Assembly: GCF_042684665.1 (NCBI RefSeq)
Contig: NZ_JBHULY010000034.1
Span: forward strand, 62,001-126,000
Source: Jejuia rubra
GTDB taxonomy: Bacteria > Bacteroidota > Bacteroidia > Flavobacteriales > Flavobacteriaceae
Length of the DNA: 64,000 nucleotides
Reading direction: 5' to 3'
Positions 26,016-34,718 of the stretch are shown here, in pieces; the stretch's first letter is position 1, and each line of letters opens with the position of its first letter. Under the pieces are notes generated by a model. That model made no database searches, was not told the DNA's origin, and saw only the letters and a list, made by a program, of their open reading frames with translations. The translations under genes and the position numbers were made by a program.

Positions 26016-27812
26016 TTAATCCGATTCAATATTAATACCGTCTGAGCCGATATTTACTTTTACGTCTTCGGCATCTACTTTAATGCCCTCACGGTCTATT
26101 TTTACGCTGTTGTCCTCATCCTTGATTTGGATACCGTCCCCGTCAATTTTGATGCCTTCGGTATTCACGTTGATATCAAAATCGTCTTCATCACAGTCCA
26201 GACATTTTACGGAATTGTTCAAGATTTTTAAATAATGTCCCTCCATCCCGTTATCCAAAATATCATTAAAATAAGATGGGTTTCTATGGAAAGAATAGGT
26301 GTTGTTGTCCGCATACAAAGTTGAACCTTCGGGCAAATACAGAATCAGTTCCACTTCTTGGTCTCTAAATTTGTTTTTGAAATCCGTAGTTAAAAAGGCA
26401 TCCAACTGGAGTTCATTACCCACAAGCACATAGTTGTAATTGATTTGTTCGGCGCGTTCTTTCGCAATTTTGTACTCACTGCCTTCGGCATTTTTTTCAA
26501 TGCTCAAGGAAGCCAAGGAATCCTTTGTGGACCTCACAATAAGGCGAACATCCGAAGCATAAATCATCTTTTCGTCGTTATCATCGTGCACCAATTTAAA
26601 CGAATGTGGATTCCTGTGGAGATAATCAGAATTCGAATTATTATAGCGGTCGTTGCCCACCATTCTCACTGAAATCGTATCGTTTGCCGTGATATTCAAT
26701 TGCTCCTTCTGGGTAATGTTTGCATCAAAAGCATGCTCACTAGCCTGTTTTACTCCAACAACTACCAATCCAATTACGGCCATCAGCCAAAGCCCTAAAA
26801 GAGAGAATTTTGCAATGTTCCCTATGGATTTCAAGTTGTTTATCAAGATTTTCAATCCAAGGTAAAACAAGAAAAAGAATGGAATCCCAAAGGCAAAAAA
26901 TAACAACAACGACACCATCCACACGGGGGTGTTCGCCGCATTGGCGGCATCCACAATGTCAAAGCCAGGAATGTTTACAGCTTCCGATAAGCCAACTGAA
27001 AGAAAAGCAACAATTAGCGCTATCAAGGTGGTAGCTCCAATAAAAATGAGCAATACCCCGACTAGTTTGGCAAACACCTTAAAAAGGAACATAATCACAT
27101 CCCCCAAAGCTTCAAAAAAGCCTCTTGAGGTAGATTTAATATTATTCGCTCCCTTTTTTACATCTACCTTTTTTGCCGCATTGGATACGGAATCCGATAC
27201 ATTTTTAGCCACGTCGCCAACTGTTTCGGTTACGGAATCAAACCCGTCTTTAATTTTTTTTTCGATGTTGCTAATGTTGACAGGCTCTCCCGTCATCATT
27301 ATTTTTTCGGCAGTGGTCTTAGCTTCGGGAACTAAAATCCAAAGTAGGATATAAAGTAGCACGCCAGTTCCTGCACCTGCCACCAATAGTATCCAAGCTA
27401 AGCGAATCCAAATGGCGTCAATGCCAAAGTAATGTGCCAACCCCGAAGATACCCCGCCGATATAAGAGTTGTCCGTATCCCTGAACAACTTTCTTGAAGG
27501 CCTATGGGAATAGGACGTAGCCTGTGGCTCATCCTCAAAAATCTCGTCGTCCACAAGGTAGTCCTCCGGTTGCCCCATAATGGCAATTACTTCGTCCACT
27601 TCCTTAATGCGGATCACCTCTTTTTCATTTTTTACACGCTCGCTAAAAAGCTCGGCAATACGTGCCTCAATATCAGCTATAATTTCAGATCGACCCTGAG
27701 AGTCGGTAAATGAACGTTTTATAGCCTCCAGATAGCGCTGTAATTTTAGGTACGCATCCTCATCAATATGAAAAAAGATACCTGCTAAATTTATGTTGAC
27801 TGTTTTATTCAT
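26016..27812 (-). CDS. PspC domain membrane protein
   Basis: A 598-aa protein. The N-terminal cytoplasmic helical region (residues 1-85, DEDAYLKLQRYLEAIKRSFTD...EVIAIMGQPEDYL) resembles the regulatory domain found beside PadR regulators. The PspC domain follows (RKLFRDTDNSYIGGVSSGLAHYFGIDAIWIRLAWILLVAGAGTGVLLYILLWILVPEAKTT, near 105-165), then three to four more membrane helices and a long extracytoplasmic tail. The tail ends in a repetitive strand-rich stretch (GIKIDGDGIQIKDEDNSVKIDREGIKVDAEDVKVNIGSDGINIE). Its start overlaps the PadR stop by 4 bp (ATGA). PspC proteins respond to envelope stress. Confidence 0.88.
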   Translation of the reverse strand: MNKTVNINLAGIFFHIDEDAYLKLQRYLEAIKRSFTDSQGRSEIIADIEARIAELFSERVKNEKEVIRIKEVDEVIAIMGQPEDYLVDDEIFEDEPQATSYSHRPSRKLFRDTDNSYIGGVSSGLAHYFGIDAIWIRLAWILLVAGAGTGVLLYILLWILVPEAKTTAEKIMMTGEPVNISNIEKKIKDGFDSVTETVGDVAKNVSDSVSNAAKKVDVKKGANNIKSTSRGFFEALGDVIMFLFKVFAKLVGVLLIFIGATTLIALIVAFLSVGLSEAVNIPGFDIVDAANAANTPVWMVSLLLFFAFGIPFFFLFYLGLKILINNLKSIGNIAKFSLLGLWLMAVIGLVVVGVKQASEHAFDANITQKEQLNITANDTISVRMVGNDRYNNSNSDYLHRNPHSFKLVHDDNDEKMIYASDVRLIVRSTKDSLASLSIEKNAEGSEYKIAKERAEQINYNYVLVGNELQLDAFLTTDFKNKFRDQEVELILYLPEGSTLYADNNTYSFHRNPSYFNDILDNGMEGHYLKILNNSVKCLDCDEDDFDINVNTEGIKIDGDGIQIKDEDNSVKIDREGIKVDAEDVKVNIGSDGINIESD

Positions 27813-28150
27813 TTTTTTGTTGTTTTTTGGCTTGTTACAATGTTTACCGCGTTACGCAATTCGTTCCAGGTAACGTCTAATTCCTTTAAAAATAATTTCC
27901 CCGTTTCGGTCAATCCGTAATACTTCCGAGGTGGTCCAGAGGTCGATTCTTCCCATCTGTAATTTAAAAGTCCAGCATTTTTAAGTCGCGTTAGCAATGG
28001 GTAAATCGTACCCTCAACCACCAGCAACTTTGCGTCCTTCAAGGTGCCAAGAATCTCCGCCACATACGCATCGTTGTCCTTCAGGACCGATAGAATGCAG
28101 AACTCCAAAACCCCTTTACGCATTTGTGCTTTTGTGTTTTCTATTTTCAT
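27809..28150 (-). CDS. PadR family transcriptional regulator
   Basis: A 113-aa winged-helix protein: MRKGVLEFCILSVLKDNDAYVAEILGTLKDAKLLVVEGTIYPLLTRLKNAGLLNYRWEESTSGPPRKYYGLTETGKLFLKELDVTW. The recognition region VEGTIYPLLTRL and the wing SGPPRKYYGLT are typical of PadR. It probably represses its own promoter and so the PspC and DUF2807 genes that follow with overlap or short spacing. The pairing of PadR with a PspC/HAAS membrane protein is common and may let the membrane protein signal to the regulator. Confidence 0.9.
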   Translation of the reverse strand: MKIENTKAQMRKGVLEFCILSVLKDNDAYVAEILGTLKDAKLLVVEGTIYPLLTRLKNAGLLNYRWEESTSGPPRKYYGLTETGKLFLKELDVTWNELRNAVNIVTSQKTTKK

Positions 28151-28579
28151 TTGATATTTAATATTTTTTTAGAGGTCAAATGTAATTCGCAATCAACCTC
28201 GAGATGTAACATTAGTTTGATTTCGTCGTTTCTCATTTCATAGTGTCATTCGTTTAATGTTGTAAAACTGTTCATTTTTTGATTGATTTGATTGATGATT
28301 TTTTTGTCATTTCGAGTGTCACGCTTTGCGGTGATGTATCGATAAATTGGGCGTTACCGCAAGGGTCGGGCTTTCACTACTCGCTCTCTTCGAGGAGCTC
28401 AAACATTTAGCCTGCACTGAGCGCAGTCGAAGTGTTCAATCCCTAACGCGGTGCCGTCCGATGATTTAAATTTTTATATATAATTGTCATTTTCGTCATT
28501 TTTAAGGTTTTGAGTGTCCCCTCTAAAAAGCCTGTACTGAGCTTGTCGAAGTGAGGGGAGTCAGGGGTGTGTTAAACTG
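28151..28579. other. 429-bp intergenic region with several dispersed repeats
   Basis: No gene is seen. In order it holds a TCATTTCGAGTGTCACG element (about 28312-28345), the GGGCGTTA...TAACGC repeat (28349-28450) with an embedded ACTGAGCGCAGTCGAAGT element, and a second ACTGAGCTTGTCGAAGT copy near 28535. The first 60-100 bp should contain the PadR promoter and operator. Confidence 0.6.
28349..28450 (+). repeat. Dispersed repeat GGGCGTTACC...AATCCCTAACGC, copy 1
   Basis: It starts GGGCGTTACCGCAAGGGTCGGG, continues CTTTCACTACTCGCTCTCTTCGAGGAGCTC and ends AATCCCTAACGCGG. The ends are short inverted repeats (GCGTTA/TAACGC). Other copies are at 41481-41697, 45766-45843, 58099-58210 and, inverted, 62160-62259. 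Confidence 0.8.
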
Positions 28580-29026
28580 TTATTTCAAAAAATTAATTGT
28601 AAAAGGATACCTGTACAATTCCCCGTCGCGTGCTTTTAAACTCGCCATGACTATCAAAGCCAACTCCACAATAAAAGCAATGATGGCCAAAACCCCCAAA
28701 CCACCTCCAATGTAAAGCAGAGGCGAAGGCTTATCCAATGAAATATGAAAATCATGAAACCCATGAAAATCAATGAAATCAAAACTCCCCACCAACTTAA
28801 AGATGAAAAAGGGCACGGTTAAAGTTCCCAGGATTAAAGCGTACAGGAAAATACTAATCTGAAAATTAAGCGCCTGTTTACCGTGTTCATCCACAAACGT
28901 AGATTTTTCCTTATTGGCGGACCATAAAATTAAAGGCCCAATAAAATTTCCAAATGGAATAAAAAACCGACTAAAAGTGGACAAATGGATAAATGTCGCA
29001 ATATTTTTTTGATGGTTATCTAACAT
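28580..29026 (-). CDS. DUF4870 domain membrane protein
   Basis: A 148-aa protein with the DUF4870 arrangement. It opens HQKNIATFIHLSTFSRFFIPFGNFIGPLILWSANKEKSTFVDEHGKQALNFQISIFLYALILGTLTVPFFIF, where the stretch from NFIGPLILW to HGKQALNFQIS is diagnostic. A second membrane helix pair (GGGLGVLAIIAFIVELALIVMASLKARDGELYRYP) follows. The family is widespread and uncharacterised. The gene is isolated by gaps on both sides. Confidence 0.85.
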   Translation of the reverse strand: MLDNHQKNIATFIHLSTFSRFFIPFGNFIGPLILWSANKEKSTFVDEHGKQALNFQISIFLYALILGTLTVPFFIFKLVGSFDFIDFHGFHDFHISLDKPSPLLYIGGGLGVLAIIAFIVELALIVMASLKARDGELYRYPFTINFLK

Positions 29027-29183
29027 GATTTTTTTGATTGATATAAAACATATAATAGTTTCTTATGCAAATATATGTCTAAAATAAGGTACTTTGTTAC
29101 GCATAGTACTAAAAATTAACAAAAAATTAACAATTACAAAAGCAAAATTATTTCATAACTTAGAGCAATCGTAAAGCACTACT

Positions 29184-29636
29184 ATGAAGCTCACCCCCAG
29201 TAAATTAAATACATTCCTGATGTTCAAACTACCCTCGGCCTACCTTTGTGGCGTAAGGGTAAAATACATTGATAATAAGAAATGCGAAGTAACCGTAAAA
29301 CACCGATGGATTAATCAAAACCCATTTAAATCCATGTTTTGGGCGGTACAAGGCATGGCCGCAGAGTTAACCACGGGAGCTTTGGTAACCGGAAAAATCC
29401 AAGAGTCAGGAAAGCGTATTTCTATGTTAGTCACATCCAATCATTCGCAATTCACCAAAAAAGCCACTGGCAGAATTACATTTACCTGCGTTGATGGTCA
29501 GCTGATTGATGAGGTGTTGCAAAAAGCCATCGAAACAGGTGAGGGGCAAACCATTCAATTAACTTCTATCGGAACAAATGATGAGGGCGTTGAGGTTTCG
29601 AGATTTGGTTTTGAGTGGAGTGTGAAAGTGAAATAG
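29184..29636 (+). CDS. DUF4442 domain protein, hotdog-fold thioesterase-like
   Basis: A 150-aa soluble protein: PSKLNTFLMFKLPSAYLCGVRVKYIDNKKCEVTVKHRWINQNPFKSMFWAVQGMAAELTTGALV. This matches the DUF4442 hotdog family related to PaaI-like acyl-CoA thioesterases; NQNPFKSMFWAVQGMAAELTTG is the part that would line the active site. The substrate is unknown. It is a single gene between a divergent DUF4870 gene and the AIM24-like gene. Confidence 0.85.
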   Translation: MKLTPSKLNTFLMFKLPSAYLCGVRVKYIDNKKCEVTVKHRWINQNPFKSMFWAVQGMAAELTTGALVTGKIQESGKRISMLVTSNHSQFTKKATGRITFTCVDGQLIDEVLQKAIETGEGQTIQLTSIGTNDEGVEVSRFGFEWSVKVK

Positions 29637-29723
29637 TAGGCAGTAAACAGTATGCAGTAGGCAGTCGCGGTGTTCAGAATCAATTTTAGTATTCCAAAGA
29701 GTAGTACTTTGCGACTTAGCGCC

Positions 29724-29743
29724 CCTGCCTGCTGGCAGGCAGG
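29724..29743. repeat. CCTGCCTGC-type palindrome, second copy
   Basis: CCTGCCTGCTGGCAGGCAGG differs from the copy at 2251-2270 at one centre base and shares its flanks. A third, decayed form (CAGCCTGCCGATAGGTAGG) lies near 29862. Confidence 0.7.
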
Positions 29744-29780
29744 TTTGCGAGATAATAGTTTTCAGGGTTTAGGAATTTAG

Positions 29781-29798
29781 TCCCGATAGCTATCGGGA
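29781..29798. repeat. TCCCGATAGCTATCGGGA palindrome, second copy
   Basis: Identical to 25069-25086. It lies in a 263-bp gene-free stretch that also carries GCAGTAGGCAGT direct repeats near 29640-29665. Confidence 0.8.
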
Positions 29799-29899
29799 TT
29801 GAATATTGGAATTTGGTTTTCTTGTAACAAAACCCAAAACAAATCAACAAATAAACGAACCAGCCTGCCGATAGGTAGGTCAACAAAAAACAATACAAA

Positions 29900-30700
29900 A
29901 TGACAGCACACGAAATAGACTATCGCATCTACGGCGAGGAAATGCAATACGTAGAAATAGAACTGGACCCCAACGAGGGCGTTATTGCCGAAGCCGGAAG
30001 CTTTATGATGATGGACGACGGCATTAAAATGGAAACCATTTTTGGTGACGGTTCCCAGAAAGACACTGGATTTTTAGGCAAAATTTTAGGAGCAGGGAAG
30101 CGCATCCTTACAGGAGAAAGCCTATTCATGACGGCCTTTTATAATATTTTAGTTGGCAAACGAAATGTATCCTTTGCGTCCCCGTACCCAGGAAAAATTA
30201 TCCCCATAGATTTAACTGAGTATGGAGGTAAATTTATCTGTCAAAAAGATGCATTTCTATGTGCAGCAAAAGGGGTAAGTGTAGGTATTGAGTTTTCTAA
30301 AAAATTAGGTCGTGGCCTCTTTGGAGGCGAAGGCTTCATTATGCAAAAATTAGAAGGCGATGGTATGGCATTCGTTCATGCAGGCGGCACTATGGCTAAA
30401 AAAGAATTAGCAGCAGGTGAAACCTTAAGAGTGGATACAGGTTGTATTGTAGGTTTTGACCAAACCGTGGATTATGACATAGAATTTGTTGGTGGTATTA
30501 AAAATACAGTTTTCGGTGGCGAAGGCTTGTTCTTTGCAAAACTACAGGGACCGGGAACGGTTTATGTACAATCTTTGCCATTTAGCAGGTTGGCCGGTCG
30601 CGTTTTGGCGTCTGCTCCAAGGGGAGGCGGTAAGGATAAAGGCGAAGGTAGTATTTTGGGAGGTTTGGGGGATTTATTGGATGGCGACAACCGATTTTAA
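29900..30700 (+). CDS. TIGR00266/AIM24 family protein
   Basis: A 266-aa protein with the beta-rich, glycine-rich fold of the AIM24 family: YVEIELDPNEGVIAEAGSFMMMDDGIKMETIFGDGSQKDTGFLGKILGAGKRILTGESLFMTAFYN, a middle SFASPYPGKIIPIDL and VGGIKNTVFGGEGLFFAKLQGPGTVYVQSLPFSRLAGRV near residues 196-235. It ends in a glycine-rich tail. Bacterial members are cytoplasmic and uncharacterised; the mitochondrial namesake affects inner-membrane organisation. It is monocistronic as far as can be seen. Confidence 0.88.
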   Translation: MTAHEIDYRIYGEEMQYVEIELDPNEGVIAEAGSFMMMDDGIKMETIFGDGSQKDTGFLGKILGAGKRILTGESLFMTAFYNILVGKRNVSFASPYPGKIIPIDLTEYGGKFICQKDAFLCAAKGVSVGIEFSKKLGRGLFGGEGFIMQKLEGDGMAFVHAGGTMAKKELAAGETLRVDTGCIVGFDQTVDYDIEFVGGIKNTVFGGEGLFFAKLQGPGTVYVQSLPFSRLAGRVLASAPRGGGKDKGEGSILGGLGDLLDGDNRF

Positions 30701-30824
30701 CTGTGTTAAAATCCTGCCAAAATTAGCTTTAAATGCAATTTTTATCTATTTTTAGGGTTGAATATTTAAACAAAACCTATAACAAAAATCTACTTTTATT
30801 ATTAACCTAAATCCTAACACCACA

Positions 30825-31022
30825 ATGGCAAGAGCAATGCTAGAGTACACCAAAACTGTACTTGAGAAAGTCAGTTTTGACGCGACATTGTTTTGCAAGG
30901 AAGTACAAAAGGCAGTAAAACGTTTGTTGCCTTACGAGATAGAAGAGCTTAAAATTTATATTCTATCTCTCGTACAGCAAAACCCTGAACTAAATCAGTG
31001 TATGATTTATTTAAAACCATAA
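30825..31022 (+). CDS. Small conserved-looking protein, 65 aa
   Basis: MARAMLEYTKTVLEKVSFDATLFCKEVQKAVKRLLPYEIEELKIYILSLVQQNPELNQCMIYLKP is well formed: amphipathic helices, no odd composition, an ATG after an A-rich leader, and a strong hairpin terminator starting at the stop codon. That makes a real small gene likely. I do not recognise the family. The two helices around LLPYEIEELKIYIL suggest a helical DNA- or protein-binding unit, but that is a guess. Confidence 0.7.
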   Translation: MARAMLEYTKTVLEKVSFDATLFCKEVQKAVKRLLPYEIEELKIYILSLVQQNPELNQCMIYLKP

Positions 31023-31049
31023 AAAAAGCGACCGAAAGGTCGCTTTTTT
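31022..31049 (+). terminator. Strong hairpin terminator after the 65-aa gene
   Basis: A perfect 12-bp stem AAAAAAGCGACC/GGTCGCTTTTTT with a GAAA tetraloop. A-tract and T-tract on both sides make it bidirectional, and it also lies close to the end of the convergent oxyR gene. Confidence 0.9.
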
Positions 31050-31100
31050 AGTCTTTGAACTCCCCGGATGCTGTGCATTGGGGTTTTTATTTTGATTGTA

Positions 31101-32042
31101 TTATTTATTGGGCAAAGGACTTATAATCTTCACGTCTTGAAACTTGATCGCCCCGCGGATTATTCCTGATATTACGGTTTGCATCGCTTCAATAATCTGC
31201 ATTTTTAATTCACTTTTATGATAAATGATGCTGACTTCTCGTGCAGGGGTGGGGTCAGTAAAATGCCTTAAGTTTTCTTTATATTTTTCTTTTAAATCCA
31301 ATGTATGCAGATAGGGCAGAAGGGTCATCCCCATACCTTCGTTGGATAGTTTAATCAGTGTTTCGATGCTACCGCTTTCCAATTGAAACTTATCGTCCAC
31401 ATGGTCTTTAAACGCCTTGCATAAATTGATGACCCCATCCCTAAAACAATGTCCGTCCTCTAAAAGTAGCATGTCATCAATTTCCAGGTCATTGGCTTCA
31501 ATTTGTGTTTTAGCGTTCAATTTATGTCCGTTCGGGACATAACCCACAAATGGTTCAAAGTAGAGCACACGCTCTTTGATATTTTCGTTTTCAAGGGGTG
31601 TGGCCGCTATGGCCGCATCCAAATGCCCTTCATTAATACGATAAATAATTTCTTCCGTGTTAAGCTCCTCAATTTTCAACTTAATTTTTGGGTACTTTTT
31701 GATGAAGGTTTTTAAGAACATCGGGAGCAAAGTTGGCATAATCGTTGGGATAATGCCCAGCTTAAATTCCCCCCCAATAAACCCCTTTTGTTGGTCCACA
31801 ATATCCTGAATGCGATAAGATTCATTGACAATATTTTTGGCTTGTGTTACTATTTTTTTTCCAACTTCGGTCAATTCAATCGGTTTTTTACTTCTGTCAA
31901 AAATTTGAACATCTAGTTGGTCCTCAAGTTTTTGGATTTGCATACTCAAGGTAGGCTGGGTAACAAAGCATTTTTCGGCTGCCTTGGTGAAGTTTTGGTG
32001 TTCCGCTACGGCAAGTACATAGTACAATTGGGTGATGGTCAT
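31101..32042 (-). CDS. oxyR: Hydrogen peroxide sensor OxyR (LysR family)
   Basis: A 313-aa LysR regulator with an N-terminal winged helix (TITQLYYVLAVAEHQNFTKAAEKCFVTQPTLSMQIQKLEDQLDVQIFDR). The effector domain contains EDGHCFRDGVINLCKAF, whose Cys199 and Cys208 fall at the same numbers as the redox pair of E. coli OxyR, including the GHC context. That makes a peroxide sensor far more likely than a generic LysR. It would activate catalase/peroxidase/Dps genes, none of which is in this window. The 205-bp upstream gap holds a possible small RNA on the other strand. Confidence 0.93.
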   Translation of the reverse strand: MTITQLYYVLAVAEHQNFTKAAEKCFVTQPTLSMQIQKLEDQLDVQIFDRSKKPIELTEVGKKIVTQAKNIVNESYRIQDIVDQQKGFIGGEFKLGIIPTIMPTLLPMFLKTFIKKYPKIKLKIEELNTEEIIYRINEGHLDAAIAATPLENENIKERVLYFEPFVGYVPNGHKLNAKTQIEANDLEIDDMLLLEDGHCFRDGVINLCKAFKDHVDDKFQLESGSIETLIKLSNEGMGMTLLPYLHTLDLKEKYKENLRHFTDPTPAREVSIIYHKSELKMQIIEAMQTVISGIIRGAIKFQDVKIISPLPNK

Positions 32043-32114
32043 TATTATAAATTTAGGCTATAAAAATATAAAAACTATCAATAAAACTTATAGAAAATAC
32101 ACTTAATTATAAGT

Positions 32115-32122
32115 TAACTTTG
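32115..32122 (+). promoter_or_regulatory. Candidate -7 element TAACTTTG divergent from oxyR
   Basis: It matches TANNTTTG on the plus strand, 73 bp from the oxyR start. No plus-strand gene follows; about 85-120 bp further on is a terminator. No TTG at the -33 distance was found. Confidence 0.35.
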
Positions 32123-32128
32123 TACTAT

Positions 32129-32244
32129 AAAATTACTGCTTAGTAATTAGGACTGATGCCTTTTAGGGCTAGGTTAACAATAGTTTGGTTGGTTTAGTTT
32201 AGTTAAAAAGAAAAAGACCTTTGAGGCGCAAGTCCGAGGGTCTT
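32129..32244 (+). ncRNA. Possible small RNA between oxyR and the DUF58 gene
   Basis: From the -7 element at 32115 a transcript of about 115 nt would run to the hairpin AAAAAGACC...GGTCTTTTTTT. There is no ORF of useful size and the body is purine/uridine rich. It is equally possible that the hairpin only ends the minus-strand MoxR operon and no plus-strand RNA exists. Confidence 0.25.
32206..32244. terminator. Hairpin terminator after the DUF58 gene
   Basis: AAAAAGACC pairs with GGTCTTTTT around the loop TTTGAGGCGCAAGTCCGAG. T runs occur on both strands. It lies next to the stop of the minus-strand DUF58 gene (32248). Confidence 0.7.
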
Positions 32245-32247
32245 TTT

Positions 32248-33579
32248 TTATAAGAGACCTCTCGCTTTGATTTCTAAATATTTGTTGATGGTATCTACCG
32301 TCAGGTTTTCTGGTGTAGTCAAAATGGAGTATATCCCGAACTTTTTTAATTCGTTCACAATCAAACGCTTTTCAAAATCAAACTTTTCTGCAATAACCTT
32401 GTCGTACACCCGTTGAATGGTCTCCGCATCCTCATTAATTAATTTATCCAATTCTGTATTCTTAAAGAAAATCACCACTAATAAATGGTTTTTGGCAATG
32501 GCTTTCAGATAAGGTAACTGCCGGTTTAACGCATCCAACGTGCCAAAGTTGGTGTACATGAGTAGCAAACTTCTGTGGGTGATATGTCTTTTAATATTGG
32601 CGTACAATCGGCTAAAATCACTTTCAAAGAAATCCGTTTTTACGTTGTAAAGCGCCTCCAAAATCAAACGCATTTGTCCACTTCTGCGCTCTGCTACCAC
32701 CATATTGTTCATCTTTTTTGAAAACGAAAACATCCCAGCCTTGTCATGCTTTTTCAAAGCGATATTACTGATAACCAACGTAGCATTGATGGCATAATCC
32801 AATAGGCTCAGCCCGTCAAAAGGCATTTTCATGATGCGACCCTTGTCAATTATAGAATACACGGGTTGCGACTTTTCATCCTGAAATTGATTCACCATCA
32901 GTTGGTTTTTCTTCGCGGTAGCTTTCCAATTTATCGTACGCAAATCATCACCTAAAACATAATCCTTAATTTGCTCAAATTCCATAGTGTGTCCCAAACG
33001 ACGCACTTTTTTCAGCCCATAGTCCATCGCATTTTTGTTGATGTTGAGGAGCTCGAACTTTTTCAATTGCTTAAAACTGGGGTAGGTGGGCACCATCACT
33101 TCATTTTCCAGCATAAACCGTTTGGCCACCAGTTTGATGGCAGACATGGCATACACATTCAAAAAACCAAAATGATATTCACCGCGTTCCTTCGGTGTGA
33201 GATTATAGACGATGCTCTTTTCCTTTCTTGGAGGAACTGTAGCTTTTAATTTAAAATCCCGAATTTGAAATTGCTTTGGCAATTCATCGATAATTTCCAA
33301 ATACGCCAAAAATGGATAATTGTTTCTGATAATAATTTCAATTTGATTTTTATCCCCGTTTGAAAACTTATCAGGAACGATCCGTTGCCCTTCGATACGT
33401 CGCTTTCCCAAAAAGACTATTAATACGTCCAAAAAGAACATCGCCACCAAAACCAATATCGAAATTTGTGCAATATTGAAAAGCAGGGGCATAAAATAGC
33501 TCAATGCAAACAATACGACGATACCAATACCGGTATAAAAAAATCGGGGTTGTATGTAGAAGGGTCGAAAAAGTTTCAA
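32248..33579 (-). CDS. DUF58 domain protein (MoxR-associated)
   Basis: A 443-aa protein with two N-terminal membrane helices (about residues 14-55), a beta domain and the DUF58 core VRRLGHTMEFEQIKDYVLGDDLRTINWKATAKKNQLMVNQFQDEKSQPVYSIIDKGRIMKMPFDG. The core is followed by a von Willebrand A-like segment (LLDYAINATLVISNIALKKHDKAGMFSFSKK). It is co-transcribed with a MoxR ATPase, the usual pairing; such sets act as chaperones in assembly of protein complexes in the envelope. It is the last gene of the five-gene minus-strand operon. Confidence 0.88.
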   Translation of the reverse strand: MKLFRPFYIQPRFFYTGIGIVVLFALSYFMPLLFNIAQISILVLVAMFFLDVLIVFLGKRRIEGQRIVPDKFSNGDKNQIEIIIRNNYPFLAYLEIIDELPKQFQIRDFKLKATVPPRKEKSIVYNLTPKERGEYHFGFLNVYAMSAIKLVAKRFMLENEVMVPTYPSFKQLKKFELLNINKNAMDYGLKKVRRLGHTMEFEQIKDYVLGDDLRTINWKATAKKNQLMVNQFQDEKSQPVYSIIDKGRIMKMPFDGLSLLDYAINATLVISNIALKKHDKAGMFSFSKKMNNMVVAERRSGQMRLILEALYNVKTDFFESDFSRLYANIKRHITHRSLLLMYTNFGTLDALNRQLPYLKAIAKNHLLVVIFFKNTELDKLINEDAETIQRVYDKVIAEKFDFEKRLIVNELKKFGIYSILTTPENLTVDTINKYLEIKARGLL

Positions 33580-33639
33580 GTTACAAGTTTCAAGTTCAAA
33601 GTTTGAGTGGCACTGCCTACTGAGACTGCCTACTGAATA

Positions 33640-34716
33640 CTACCTCGGTATTTCAACCGTTTCAATAATCTGCTGAATGATCTGCTTGCTGGTAACACCC
33701 TCCATTTCCCGCTCGGGAGTGACTATGACTCTGTGGTGCAACACGGGGACAATGGCACGTTTGATATCTTCGGGAGTTACAAAATCCCGTCCGCTCATAG
33801 CGGCAAACGCTTTGCTCGCTTTTAATACAGAGATGGATGCCCGTGGCGACGCCCCTAAATATAAAAAGCGATTGCTTCGGGTAGCAACAATCAGTTCGGC
33901 GATATATTTCAATAAATGCTGTTCAACAATAATTTGACTGACCAATCCTTGGTAATCTGCTATCTGTTTGGCAGTTAAAAAGGATGTAATCTGCTCGATT
34001 TTAGTTTTTTCCTTTAGCTCGTGTTCGCGGGAAAGGATTTCAATTTCTTCCTCCAAATTAGGGTAGTCTACATCAATTTTAAATAGAAAGCGGTCTAATT
34101 GCGCTTCGGGCAAACGATACGTACCTTCTTGTTCGATCGGGTTTTGGGTAGCCAACACCATAAAAGGGGCATCCAGATTGTACCTGTTGCCGTCAATAGT
34201 GATCTGTTTTTCTTCCATTACCTCAAAAAGGGCAGCCTGGGTTTTTGCTGGTGCTCGGTTGATTTCATCAATCAAAATCATGTTCGAAAAAATAGGGCCT
34301 TTTTTAAACGCGAATTCCGAGTCCTTTAAATTGAATACCGAAGTTCCCAAAATATCACTAGGCATCAAATCTGGGGTAAACTGAATCCGGCTAAATCCAA
34401 CGCTTAAAGATTTTGCCAACAATTTTGCGGTTACCGTTTTTGCAACACCCGGAACACCTTCAATCAACGAGTGCCCTTTCGCCAAAAGTGAGGCAATCAG
34501 CATATCTACCATATCTTTTTGGCCAACGATAACTTTGCCTACTTCGGCCTTTATTTTAGACACACTTTGCTGTAGTTCGGACAAATCCAGTCGATTTTGG
34601 AATTCCAAATCCTTGGCGTCATCTTTTAGGGCGCTGTCATCAATGGATGATACAACATTTTCTTCCGGTTTTGGCATAAAATATTGGTGATCTTCCTGTG
34701 GTTTATTTTCCTCCAT
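33640..34716 (-). CDS. MoxR family AAA+ ATPase
   Basis: A 358-aa AAA+ ATPase with Walker A GVPGVAKT (residues 87-94) and Walker B ILIDEINRAPAKTQAALFEVMEEKQIT (about 147-172). FMVLATQNPIEQEGTYRLPEAQLDRF carries sensor 1 and the arginine region, and the lid is GASPRASISVLKASKAFAAMSGRDFVTPEDIK. The MoxR clade supports maturation of protein complexes together with DUF58/vWA partners. It starts 2 bp after the DUF4350 gene stop and is followed by the DUF58 gene after a 60-bp repeat-containing gap. Confidence 0.94.
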   Translation of the reverse strand: MEENKPQEDHQYFMPKPEENVVSSIDDSALKDDAKDLEFQNRLDLSELQQSVSKIKAEVGKVIVGQKDMVDMLIASLLAKGHSLIEGVPGVAKTVTAKLLAKSLSVGFSRIQFTPDLMPSDILGTSVFNLKDSEFAFKKGPIFSNMILIDEINRAPAKTQAALFEVMEEKQITIDGNRYNLDAPFMVLATQNPIEQEGTYRLPEAQLDRFLFKIDVDYPNLEEEIEILSREHELKEKTKIEQITSFLTAKQIADYQGLVSQIIVEQHLLKYIAELIVATRSNRFLYLGASPRASISVLKASKAFAAMSGRDFVTPEDIKRAIVPVLHHRVIVTPEREMEGVTSKQIIQQIIETVEIPR

Positions 34717-34718
34717 AA

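Noticed and set aside
31101..32042. Generic LysR regulator call
   Set aside because: Cys199 and Cys208 with the GHC context match OxyR closely, so the specific call was preferred.
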